A DNA stretch of 64,000 nucleotides from Tipula vernalis. Its lineage: Eukaryota; Arthropoda; Insecta; Diptera; Tipulidae. The notes beneath the pieces are model-generated. The model was not told where the DNA came from. It saw only the letters and a program-made list of their open reading frames with translations, and did not search any database. Within the stretch, counting starts at the first letter, position 1. Each line of letters starts with the position of its first letter. The translations under genes were made by a program, and so were the position numbers. Location of the stretch: NCBI GenBank assembly GCA_958295665.1, contig OY282558.1:184614015-184678014 (forward strand), read 5' to 3'. Positions 52,188 to 61,328 of this stretch are shown one piece after another.

Positions 52188-53324
52188 GAATGGCTGTTTA
52201 AAACGATTGTGGGAAAGCACGGATGGCAAAGTGAAGCAATTGTTGCCGGTGATACCAAAGTGACGAATTGCGGAAATCCTGAATGAGTATCATGGAGGAG
52301 CAAGTGGGGGCCACCTAGGAATTAATAAAATACTAGCAAAGATACGTCAACGATTCTACTGGGCAGGATGTAGGCAGTCTGTGATAGAATGGTGCCAAAA
52401 ATGTTACCAATGTGCGGCGGTGAAGGGACCCGCACGCAAAAGTCGTGGAACCATGAAACAATATAACGTTGGTGCACCATTCGAAAGAATTGCAATGGAT
52501 GTAGCGGGGCCATTTCCCACCACTGGGAGCGGCAACAAATATGTGCTAGTAATCATGGATTATTTCAGCAAATGGCCGGAGGTGTAACCCATTCCCCCCA
52601 ATCAGGAGATGACAACAATAGCTGATGCTGTAGCCAACAACTGGATTAGCAGATTTTGAGTGCCGATGGAGATTCATACCGATCAAGGAAGGAATTTTGA
52701 ATCGGTGGTATTTCAATAAATATGCCAGATGCTCGGTATAAATAAAACGAGAACAACGCCTTTGCATCCACAGTCTGATGGTATGGTGGAAAGATTCAAT
52801 GGTACATTGGAGGAATATCTAGCAAAGGTCGTTGAGAAAAACCAACGCAACTGGGATCAGCATATACCGATGTTTCTGATGGCCTATCTATCAGCAATTC
52901 ATGACACAACCGGAATTACACCAGCTAAAACATTATTTGGGGATAACCTACGATTACCTGGAGATCTAAAGTTTGGGTATGTACCATCAGCGGCTTTATG
53001 TAGACAGGATTACGTAGACCGAATGAAAGAGGAACTTAATGAGATTCATCATTTTGAAAGCTCGAGCAAATAACCAAGGTTTCCAGGAAGAGCAATTAGT
53101 ATTGCTTCACAACCCGCAACGGAAAAAGGATTATCACTGAAGCTGCAACCAGCATGGGAAGGACCTTACACTGTCATCACAAGGATGAACGACGTGGTTT
53201 ATCGGATACGAAAGGAACATCGAGGTAAACCAAAGGTGGTGCATTTGGAGAGACTGGCCTATACAGAGGAGGTGATTTGGGTCCTGTTCGGGACGAACAG
53301 GCTTAGGTGGGGGGGGGGGGGTAG
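52188..53324 (+). pseudogene. Gypsy-B integrase, degraded
   Basis: Zinc finger remnants GHLGINKILAKIRQRFYW and WCQKCYQCAAVKGPARKS. DDE core: RIAMDVAGPFPTTGSGNKYV, then EIHTDQGRNFES (about 52675) and HPQSDGMVERFNGTLEEYL. Further on TGITPAKTLFGDNLRLPGDL and, in another frame, LQPAWEGPYTVITRMNDVVY (GPY/F-like). TAA and frame changes occur near 52585 and 52718. The stretch ends in a purine tract with a run of 13 G (53309-53321) before the LTR. Confidence 0.9.
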
Positions 53325-53732
53325 TGTAACGGTTACACCTAGTGTATAATAGAATAAGTTGAATTAATAGCTCAATGTTAAACTGTACTAAAATGGAATT
53401 TTCCATGATAAAATTGTTCTACACTATTCTAACTAGAAAAATCATGAGCTTTCTAGAAGTTTAGTAATTAGTAATATTTGGTAAGCGATAGTGTAAAGAT
53501 TAAAAGGAATTAAAAAGGATTTAAAAAGTGTTTTAGTGTAAAATAAAAAGTAAAAGCGATCAGTAAAATTTAAGAATAATTTATATAAAGTGATTTTGTG
53601 AATTTTTATTGATAAACTGTATTGTAATAAATTTTGTGAAATAAATACATTCGTTGGTGATAAATTAAATTGATTTTGTATTATTCACAATCCAGCGATA
53701 CGAACCTTGTTTGACAAGGCAAAAACGTAACA
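53325..53732 (+). repeat. Gypsy-B 3' LTR (copy C)
   Basis: 408 bp, TGTAACGGTTACACC to CAAAAACGTAACA, followed by ATAT. Compared with the other copies it lacks about 45 bp that include the TATA box (TTTGTGTATATAAAAAG in copy G). This LTR is therefore promoter-less. Confidence 0.93.
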
Positions 53733-53891
53733 ATATATTAAAAAAAACGATCTTGCTAACACAATCACGATTGGATTTTAACTTAGCGAAACTAGAAAGA
53801 GAAAACATTATAAAGTAAACGATACAAACCTCTCGTTCTCGGGTGTTACTTCTGGCAACTGTTCGAAAATTGTAATTAATATCATTCATAT
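53733..53891. other. Spacer between LTR copies
   Basis: 159 bp, apparently unique, with TCTCGTTCTCGGGTG. Ends in ATAT, the target of copy E. Confidence 0.5.
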
Positions 53892-54344
53892 TGTTACGTT
53901 TCTGCCCTGTCAAACAAGGTCCGTATCACTGGACTGTGAACAACACAAAATCAATTCAATCCATCTCCAACGAATCCATTTATATCACAAAATTTATTAC
54001 TACACAGTTTATCAACAAAAATTCACAAAATCACTTTACATAAACTATTCTCAAATTCCACTGTTCACTTATAATTTTTATTTCGCACTACAACACTTTT
54101 TAAATCACCCTCTAATTACTCTTTAATCTTCACACTGTCACTTTTCAAATACTACTGATCCAATTCGACTTCGTTCGCCTTTTTATATACACACCAAACT
54201 TCTAGAAAGCTCATGACTTTTCCAGTTAGAATAGCGTAGAAACATTAAGTAACAATTTTATCATGGAAAATTCCATTTTAGTACAGTTAAACATTGAGCT
54301 ATTAATTTAACTTCTTCTATTACACACTAGGTGTCACCGTCACA
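53892..54344 (-). repeat. Gypsy-B LTR, copy E (inverted)
   Basis: 453 bp. Plus strand reads TGTTACGTTTCTGCCCTGTC ... TAGGTGTCACCGTCACA, bordered by ATAT on both sides. A complete solo LTR in minus orientation; a TATA box (complement of CTTTTTATATACAC) is present near 54180. Confidence 0.93.
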
Positions 54345-54350
54345 ATATAC

Positions 54351-54805
54351 TGTTACGTTTTTTCCTTGTCAATTAAGGTTCATATCACTGGATTGTGAAT
54401 AATACAAAATCAATTTAATTTATCTCCAACGAATTTATTTATTTCACAAAATTTATTACAATACAGTTTATCAATAAAAATTCACAAAATCACTTTAAAT
54501 AATTTTTACACAATTTTACTTATTCACTTATAATTTTTATTTCGCGCTACAACACTTCTTAAATCGCTTTTTAATTACTTTTTAATCTTCACATTGTCGC
54601 TTTCCAAATACTACTAATTCAATTCGACTTCGTTATCCTTTTTATATACACAAACCAAACTTTAGAAAACTCATGACTTTTCCAGTTAGAATAGCGTAGA
54701 AACATTACGTAACAATTTTTATCATGGAAAATTCCATTTTAGTACAGTTAAACATTGAGCTATTCATTTAACTTCTTCTATTACACACTAGGTGTCACCG
54801 TCACA
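54351..54805 (-). repeat. Gypsy-B LTR, copy F (inverted, tandem with E)
   Basis: 455 bp, six bases (ATATAC) after copy E. Complete, same orientation as E, with the TATA-box region intact near 54640. The two share AATTCGACTTCGTT but differ by scattered substitutions, so F is not a very recent copy of E. Confidence 0.93.
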
Positions 54806-54811
54806 ATATAT

Positions 54812-55160
54812 TGTTACGGTGACACCTAAGGTGTAATAGAATAAGTTAAATTAATAACTCAATGTTTTACTGTACTAAAATGGAATTTTCCATGATAAAA
54901 TGGTTCTAAATGTTTCTACACTATTCTTACTGGAAAAGTTATGAAATTTCTAGAAGCTTGGTTTGTGTATATAAAAAGAAGAACGAAAAAGAAATTGAAA
55001 AGTGATTTAAAAAGTGTTTTAGTGCGAAATAAAAATTATAAGTAATCAGTAAAATTGTGCGAATGTTAAAGTAAAGTGATTTTGTGAATTTTCGTTCGTA
55101 AATTTATTAATTTATAAAATTATTACAACATTTTTGTGTGATATAAATAAATTCTTTCAA
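54812..55160 (+). repeat. Gypsy-B LTR, copy G (plus, 3'-truncated)
   Basis: Starts TGTTACGGTGACACC head-on against copy F. It contains the TATA box TGTATATAAAAAG (about 54966) and runs to about 55160, where it joins copy H inside LTR sequence. Confidence 0.88.
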
Positions 55161-55605
55161 TCTAGGATAGAATAAAATAAGTTAAATTAATAGGGCAAAA
55201 TTTTACTGTACTAAAATGGATTTTCCATGATTAAAAGGTTCTAAATGTTTCTTGACTATTCTTACCGGAAAAATCGTAAAATTTCTAGAAGTTTTGGTTT
55301 GAGTAAATAAGGAGCGAACGAGAACGAATTGGATCATTAGTATTTGGTAAGCGATAGTATAAGGATGAAAAAGTGAATTAAAAGAGATTTGAAAAGTGAA
55401 TTATTAGTGAGATATAAAAATTAAAAGTGATTGGTAAAATTTGTGCAAATATTATAAAATGTGATTTTGTGAATTATTATCAATAAATTGTACTTAATTA
55501 ATTTTTGGAGTTAAATAAATAAATTCGTTTGTGTTAAACTAAAGTGTTTTGTTTTATTTACAATCCAGTGATACGAACCTAGATTTTAAAGGCGAAAACG
55601 TAACA
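55161..55605 (+). repeat. Gypsy-B LTR, copy H (plus, 5'-truncated)
   Basis: Begins at TAGAATAAAATAAGTT, lacking the first 15-20 bp of the LTR, and ends GCGAAAACGTAACA before ATAT. Its TATA region reads GAGTAAATAAGG, i.e. mutated. Confidence 0.88.
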
Positions 55606-58276
55606 ATATATATTTTTGTTTATGGCTTGGTAAGACTTTTAAATAAAAGCCCACAAAAAAATATATCTAAAATGTCGTTTTGTTTAATTTTAAGGAGCGC
55701 TCCGGCCTCGACTTTAATTTTATCCTGTATTGTCTTGCTCGTGTTCACAACTGCGTTTCCAAAGGACTCTACTGGTTCAACTACTGCCTCGATTCGATGG
55801 GGGATGTGATTTTCAATTGTCGCCTATTTTAACCCCAGAATAAATGTGTCTCGCGTCCCAAACGGACACATAGACACGGCTTACCTTGTTCTCAGAATCC
55901 GCTAAGCCACATCGATTAGTGTAGGACTCAAACTTGACCACAATTTGGTTTATTATTGTTTTATTTTTCTTGAGGTGCATCGTTGCAAGTTTTTGATTGT
56001 ATGTGCTCTCTTCTGACTTTAACACAGGGCGGAGCAACTAACACACAAAATCGTTAATAAACTAACGGTTTAAAGCGCTCGTAAACTCAGCTGCTTAGCC
56101 CGGTAGGGATCAGTACGATCAACCACACGAGTCTTGCGGTGAATTTTTCGACGCACTAATACAATCATACAATTCCCCAAACACCAGTTCAATAATACTG
56201 GGAGGTGTACACTACAATAATACACGACCTACACGACATGTGCCCCAAAATATTCAAAATGGCCACTAAACTGAGACAGCACTGTTCCTATCTAACACAA
56301 CGATTACATTGGCCACTTATAAATTATAAACGTATCACTGACCCGATCACTTATCACCACTGTACGTATGTGTACCAAAATGTACCGGTTTTTCTTGAAA
56401 AAAATACCGGTTTTTCTTGAAATTTCGTAAACCAATTTTCTCTTTCGAACAGAATATTTTTAAATTGCTTGCGATCGATCCAACTGAAACTTTTTCAGCA
56501 GAATATTTACGTAAACCCGCCATGACGTAATGAGGGAACCAGCGAGTCAGTAACAACTTTAAGTAAGAACGCGATATACAGAAAGTGCATGTTACTGACC
56601 AGCGAATCTTTAAGAACTTTTCGTTCAGTTCAGCCGTCACTTAAGAGAGCGAAAATTAACGCGCAAACTGAAGGATATGTCAGAATACATCAAAATTTTC
56701 AAAGCATACTATTCTTAAAAATAATAAATTTTGCTATTCACATTAGAATTTTAGTACTGTATTTGTCAGTTTTTACGGATTCAGTAGCCGATATGTCAAA
56801 AATTCTGTAAGGAAATAATTTCGTCAAATTCTTTAAGGATTCTTACTGATTCGCTGGTTAGCCCTTAAGTCTTTACAAGGCTACTTGTCATTTTTTTCCT
56901 TTCGTATTTCTAAACACTCTATGTTTAGGTGCGAGCATACTCAGAGCGGCACAGTGCCTTCACTATATACTGATCAATACTTACTTTCATGCGTGCCTTA
57001 CCAAGGACGACACCCTCCAAGAGTCCTTACAGGGCTATTGTAAAAAAGAGTAAACAAAATATTACTTAGTACTTTTTGTTTATGAGCAAACTTGTGATAC
57101 CTATCGATAAATTTTGAAATTGTTTTACTGTTGAAACGACTTTGAAAGTAAATAAAGCTAAAATTGCTCATTTTACCATTTTTTTGCTGTCAAAAAGACA
57201 TTTCAAGAAGTGTCAAAAACCCAGGTTTTGAAAGACTGAAGAGTTTCCGATACTAACCATCTCTGGTTTTGGTTCTTCTTATACATTTTTTGTTGTAACG
57301 ATGTAACATAAATATTACCCCTCCAACAAAGTTTCTAGGCAAAGAGGTAAGAAATGAGGAAGTTACTACATTTCCTTGACAGAGTTAACCCGAATTAAGA
57401 GTTCCGTGTGTCCAACGGTATTGTCCATTAAACTCACTATATTTTTTTCTTCAATAATTTATATTAAACATTTTTTTTCGTATTCGTTTCAGATTACTCC
57501 CCTTTACTACTCTTTTCAGTTTACTTCCCGTTTTGACAGTTAGATTCCCTTAACCCTATTACTTTCGTTAAGTTGGATTTAGAAACTCGAAACAAGTCGC
57601 AATTACGAGAACTCGTAATGTCTACAAATAATCGCGTTTTGTCGCAATTTCTCTTAACTCGAAACTCGTAATGCTTACATAATCGCACTTACATAAGTAT
57701 TGCGATACGCTATACTATATACAGTTGTAAACACCCTCATTGGAGTGCAAAACTGTTATCCCGACCCACCGTTTATGTCGGTAAATTGCATAAAGTAGGC
57801 AGAGACGAGTAGTATTGAAATCTTGACAGTATTTCAAAAATATGCTTGCAACACTTTTTTGACAATTCTTTTCACCAGCGAAAAAATTGGAAAATGTACA
57901 ATTTTAGCTTCATTTTCGATTTTAAAAAAAAATTCTTAAGATAAAGATAATTTTATTACGCTAAAACCTAACGAAACAAAAATGAACGGCTTCAAAATTT
58001 ATCTGTATATTTCAAAAACTTGGTATGGAAACAACAAGAGTATTTTGTTTTTTCAATTTTGCCATACCACAAGGACAGTTTTTGACACTTTTTCGGCAGT
58101 TTTTTACCATAATTTAAAGTACACACGACAAAATTGTCGAAAATTCATTGAGAAAGAGATTGGAATGTCAAAAACGCAAACCAGATTACAAAGATATAAA
58201 CAAACTAACTTACATAAAATATTATTGACCTACTCTCAAATACTGTTCAAATTAATACCAACATTATAAATAATAT
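55606..58276. other. Inter-LTR region, no secure gene
   Basis: Mixed AT-rich DNA. A minus-strand open frame at 55813-56037 (LKSEESTYNQKLATMHLKKN and so on) overlaps AATAAACC and splice-donor-like AAGGTAAGCC and could be leader DNA of another LTR element. 56385-56425 has a 19-bp direct repeat TACCGGTTTTTCTTGAAA. 56570-56610 and 56835-56870 share AACCAGCGAATC-type words in inverse orientation. 57982-58269 is a Lys/Thr-rich open frame of no known family. Confidence 0.4.
55672..55809 (+). CDS. Hypothetical 45-residue peptide with hydrophobic segment
   Basis: Starts ATG 55672 in good context (AAAATG). The peptide MSFCLILRSAPASTLILSC continues with IVLLVFTTAFPKDSTGST and ends SIRWGM with TGA. Residues 14-29 are hydrophobic with an Ala-Phe-Pro at the end, similar to a signal peptide and cleavage site. 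It lies 66 bp after LTR copy H. No family recognised; may be spurious. Confidence 0.2.
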   Translation: MSFCLILRSAPASTLILSCIVLLVFTTAFPKDSTGSTTASIRWGM

Positions 58277-58722
58277 TGTTACGTTTTTGCCTTGTCAATC
58301 AAGGTTCGTATCACTGGATTGTGAATAAAACAAAATCAATTCAATTTATCACCAACAAATTATTTATTTCACACAATAATTATTACAACACAATTTATTA
58401 ATGATAATTCACAAAATCACTTTATATAAATTATTCGCACAATTTTACTGATCACTTTTATTTTTTATTTTGCACTAAAACACATTTTAAATCACTTTCT
58501 AATTTTTTTTTTTAATCTTCACTCTATCGTTTAATACCCATACTATATATCGTTCGCCTCTTTATATACACAAACCAAATTTCTAGAAACTCATGACTTT
58601 TCAGTAAGAATAGTGTAGAAACATTTAGAACTGTTTAATCACGGAAAATTCCATTTTAGTACAGTAAAACATTGAGCAATTAATTTAACTTGTTCTATTA
58701 CAATCTAGGTGTCACCGTCACA
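58277..58722 (-). repeat. Gypsy-B LTR, copy I (inverted)
   Basis: 446 bp, TGTTACGTTTTTGCCTTGTC ... AGGTGTCACCGTCACA, with ATAT on both sides. A complete solo LTR. Confidence 0.93.
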
Positions 58723-58732
58723 ATATTGTTAC

Positions 58733-59228
58733 TGTTACGTTTTTGCCTTGTCAATCAAGGTTCGTATCACTGGATTGTGAATAATACAAACTCAATTCAA
58801 TTTATCACCAACGAATTTATTTATTTCACAAAATTTATTACAACACAGTTTATCAATAAAAATTCACAAAATCACTTTATATAAATTATTCTTAAATTTT
58901 ACTGATCACTTTACTTTATTTATCGCACTACAACACTTTTTTAAATCACTTTTTAATTCCTTTTAATCTTTATACTATCGCTTACCAAATATTACTAATA
59001 ATCTTACAAGTTTACTCTATCGCGTTCCAAATACGAATAATCCAATTCGATCTTGTTCGCCTTTTTATATACACAAACCAAGCTTCTCGAAAGTTCACGA
59101 CTTTTCCAGTTGGAATAGCGTAGAAACGTTACGTAACAATTTTTATCATGGAAAATTCCATTTAGTACAGTAAAACATTGAGCTATTAGTTTTACTTATT
59201 CTATTACAATCTAGGTGTCACCGTCACA
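58733..59228 (-). repeat. Gypsy-B LTR, copy J (inverted)
   Basis: 496 bp, ten bases after copy I. Longer than copies E, F and I because of an extra segment of about 50 bp (ACTAATAATCTTACAAGTTT, then ACTCTATCGCGTTCCAAAT) that it shares with copy K. Confidence 0.93.
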
Positions 59229-59700
59229 TTACGATTCGTATCACTGGATTGTGAATAATACAAAATCAATTTAATTTATCACCAACGAATTTATTTATTT
59301 CACACAAAAATTATTACAACACAGTTTATTAATAAAAATGCACAAAATCACTTTATATAAATTATTCTCAAATTTTTACTGTACACTTATAATTTTTATT
59401 TCCACAAAAACACTTTTTAATTCACTATTTTAATTTCTTTTTAATCTTTACTCTATCGCTTACTAAACATTACTAATAATCTTACAAGTTTACTCTATCG
59501 CGTTCCAAATTCGAATAATCCAATTCGATCTTGTTCGCCTTTTTATATACACACACAAACCAAACTTCTAGAAAGCTCATGATTTTTCTAGTTAGAATAG
59601 TGTAGAACAATTGTATCATGGAAAATTCCATTTTAGTACAGTTTAACATTGAGCTAGTAATTTTAACTTATTCTATTACACACTAGGTGTCACCGTCACA
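59229..59700 (-). repeat. Gypsy-B LTR, copy K (inverted, directly abutting J)
   Basis: Begins TTACGATTCGTATCACTGG directly after the CA end of copy J, lacking about 20 bp of the LTR edge, and ends AGGTGTCACCGTCACA before ATAT. Shares the extra internal segment with J. Confidence 0.92.
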
Positions 59701-60455
59701 ATATGTTGATGATACAGCTAAATCACCAAATAAGTTTGATTAAAAATTTACAAATATAAAAAATATATAAACATGAGTGGTCACTTTCATTATCCAATTT
59801 ACAACAACAATGCTATATAATTAGGAATTCGTCAAATTCCTTCTAAATTGACGGAATTCAAAATCGAATTCATCGTTTAGTTTGCCTACTTAACGCTGGG
59901 TGTGCTACACCACATTTTTTTAGTTCTACAGATTAGCTATGTGAAATTTATAATTATTTTGGCTATTTATTTGACAATTAAAAGTATGAAACATATTTAT
60001 TACTTACGCTAAATGTAAACAAACACACATACCAATATTTTATTCGTGAAAAAAAAGTATTTCGCCACAAAAAATTCAAAATCTACCAACTGTTGAAAAT
60101 TAATCGAATTCCAAACATTGAATTCCTTGACTATTTTATTTGACCAAATTTGAATTCCAATTTCAATTCCAATTCCTAGGTCAAATGAAATGTCACTATG
60201 ATTTCGGTTAATTTTTATTATTCATTTTTTAAATAAACCTTTTTGTCTTAGCATTGACATCTATAGGCGAAATAAAACATCTTACATTCAATTAAGCGAA
60301 CAAAATTCCGTTTGCATGGTTTATTGGGGAATAATCTATTACATTTTTATATTGAAATCTATTACATTTTAATGTTTACAAATTTATAAATTTATGTAAT
60401 CTGTATCTGTCAGATTATCGAGATATTCAAAAATACTTTTGTTTAATTTTGTTGC
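59701..60455. other. Upstream flank of ATP23
   Basis: AT-rich with many GAATTC/AATTCC words (59824-59870 and 60105-60185), some inverted relative to each other, perhaps a decayed miniature element (GGAATTCAAAATCGAATTC and the AATTCCAATTCCTAGG side). No gene. Confidence 0.45.
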
Positions 60456-60456
60456 A

Positions 60457-60464
60457 TATATAAA
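60457..60464 (+). promoter_or_regulatory. TATA box upstream of ATP23
   Basis: TATATAAA lies 39 bp before the ATG at 60496. If used, the 5' UTR would be only about 10 nt, so either transcription starts elsewhere or the leader is very short. Confidence 0.3.
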
Positions 60465-60495
60465 TTATCTGAAGTTTAGAAACTAATAAATAAAA

Positions 60496-61278
60496 ATGAC
60501 AATACCAACCGAGCGTAATCAAAATGTTTCAAATGAAAATTTACCTAAACCAGAAAGCACTCCTCAAGATACAAGTGAATCCAAAAAGTGGGGTTATGAT
60601 TTATATCCGGAACGTAAAGGTGAAAAATATAAGCCAAGTTGGACAAAAGTTTTCTTTGGTGTCGAAGGAACGGAAAATATGGACAAATTTAAATGTGAGC
60701 GTAACGTTTATGCCTGTATTAAAAAGAGTCCAATGGTTAAATTAATGATGGGAGCATTGAAAAGTTCGGGCTGTGAAATAGACATACGCCGGCATATTTC
60801 TTGTGAGGTATGCGATGTTTCAGTTAGTGGTGGCTATGATCCGGTTTTGAACCAAGTAGTAGTGTGCCAAAATATCGCTAGGAACGAGGGAATGGTACAA
60901 GGTGTTCTAACGCATGAAATGATTCATATGTTTGATTATTGTAACAATAACTTAGATTTTAAGAACATTGATCATTTGGCGTGTACAGAAATTCGTGCGG
61001 CTAATCTTACGCACTGTTCATTTATGAGTGCTTGGACACAAGGCGACGCTTCACCATTTAAAATAAAACAAGCACATCAGGATTGTGTTAAAACGAAAGC
61101 ACTAGCTTCCGTTCTAGCGGTACGAAAAGTAACACGAGACGAAGCAATTGAAGCAGTAGAACGAGTTTTTCCTAAATGTTATGCAGATTTAGAACCAATC
61201 GGCCGAAGGATTCGACGAAATTCCAAAGATATGCACAAAGCTTATATAGAGGGACCAATGTACGGTTATGATATTTAA
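60496..61278 (+). CDS. ATP23: Mitochondrial inner-membrane metalloprotease ATP23
   Basis: Single-exon gene of 260 codons. The zinc-metalloprotease motif HEMIH is at residues 140-144 (VLTHEMIHMFDYC), preceded by CEVCDVSVSGGYDPVLNQVV and VVCQNIARNEGMVQGVLT, and followed by LACTEIRAANLTHCSFMSAW, all strongly conserved in ATP23. Length and Cys-rich character (about 12 Cys) agree with the family. Known role from yeast and mammals: an intermembrane-space protease that processes the Atp6 precursor (yeast) and acts as a chaperone for F1Fo ATP synthase assembly; it also helps degrade Ups/PRELI-type lipid-transfer proteins. ATG 60496 is preceded by AAAA, a good insect start context, and a stop is upstream in frame. 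It is convergent with AK7, with 50 bp between stop codons. Confidence 0.96.
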   Translation: MTIPTERNQNVSNENLPKPESTPQDTSESKKWGYDLYPERKGEKYKPSWTKVFFGVEGTENMDKFKCERNVYACIKKSPMVKLMMGALKSSGCEIDIRRHISCEVCDVSVSGGYDPVLNQVVVCQNIARNEGMVQGVLTHEMIHMFDYCNNNLDFKNIDHLACTEIRAANLTHCSFMSAWTQGDASPFKIKQAHQDCVKTKALASVLAVRKVTRDEAIEAVERVFPKCYADLEPIGRRIRRNSKDMHKAYIEGPMYGYDI

Positions 61279-61299
61279 TAATAAATTTATATCGGGTAG

Positions 61300-61316
61300 T
61301 TTATTTGTAAATAAAA
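61300..61316. terminator. Near-palindromic poly(A) signal pair between ATP23 and AK7
   Basis: TTTATTTGTAAATAAAA holds AATAAA on the plus strand (for ATP23, 34 bp after its stop) and, as TTTATT, AATAAA on the minus strand (for AK7, about 25 bp after its stop). A further AATAAA for ATP23 is at 61281-61286. The two mRNAs would overlap in their 3' UTRs. Confidence 0.65.
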
Positions 61317-61328
61317 TATAAAATTAAA

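Noticed and set aside
56205..56810. Open frames of 70-97 codons on both strands
   Set aside because: No domain, mutually overlapping, and containing short duplicated DNA words.
53733..59700. Full gypsy element bounded by LTR copies E and I
   Set aside because: No gag or pol remnants lie between these LTRs. ATAT flanks on individual copies show them to be solo LTRs.
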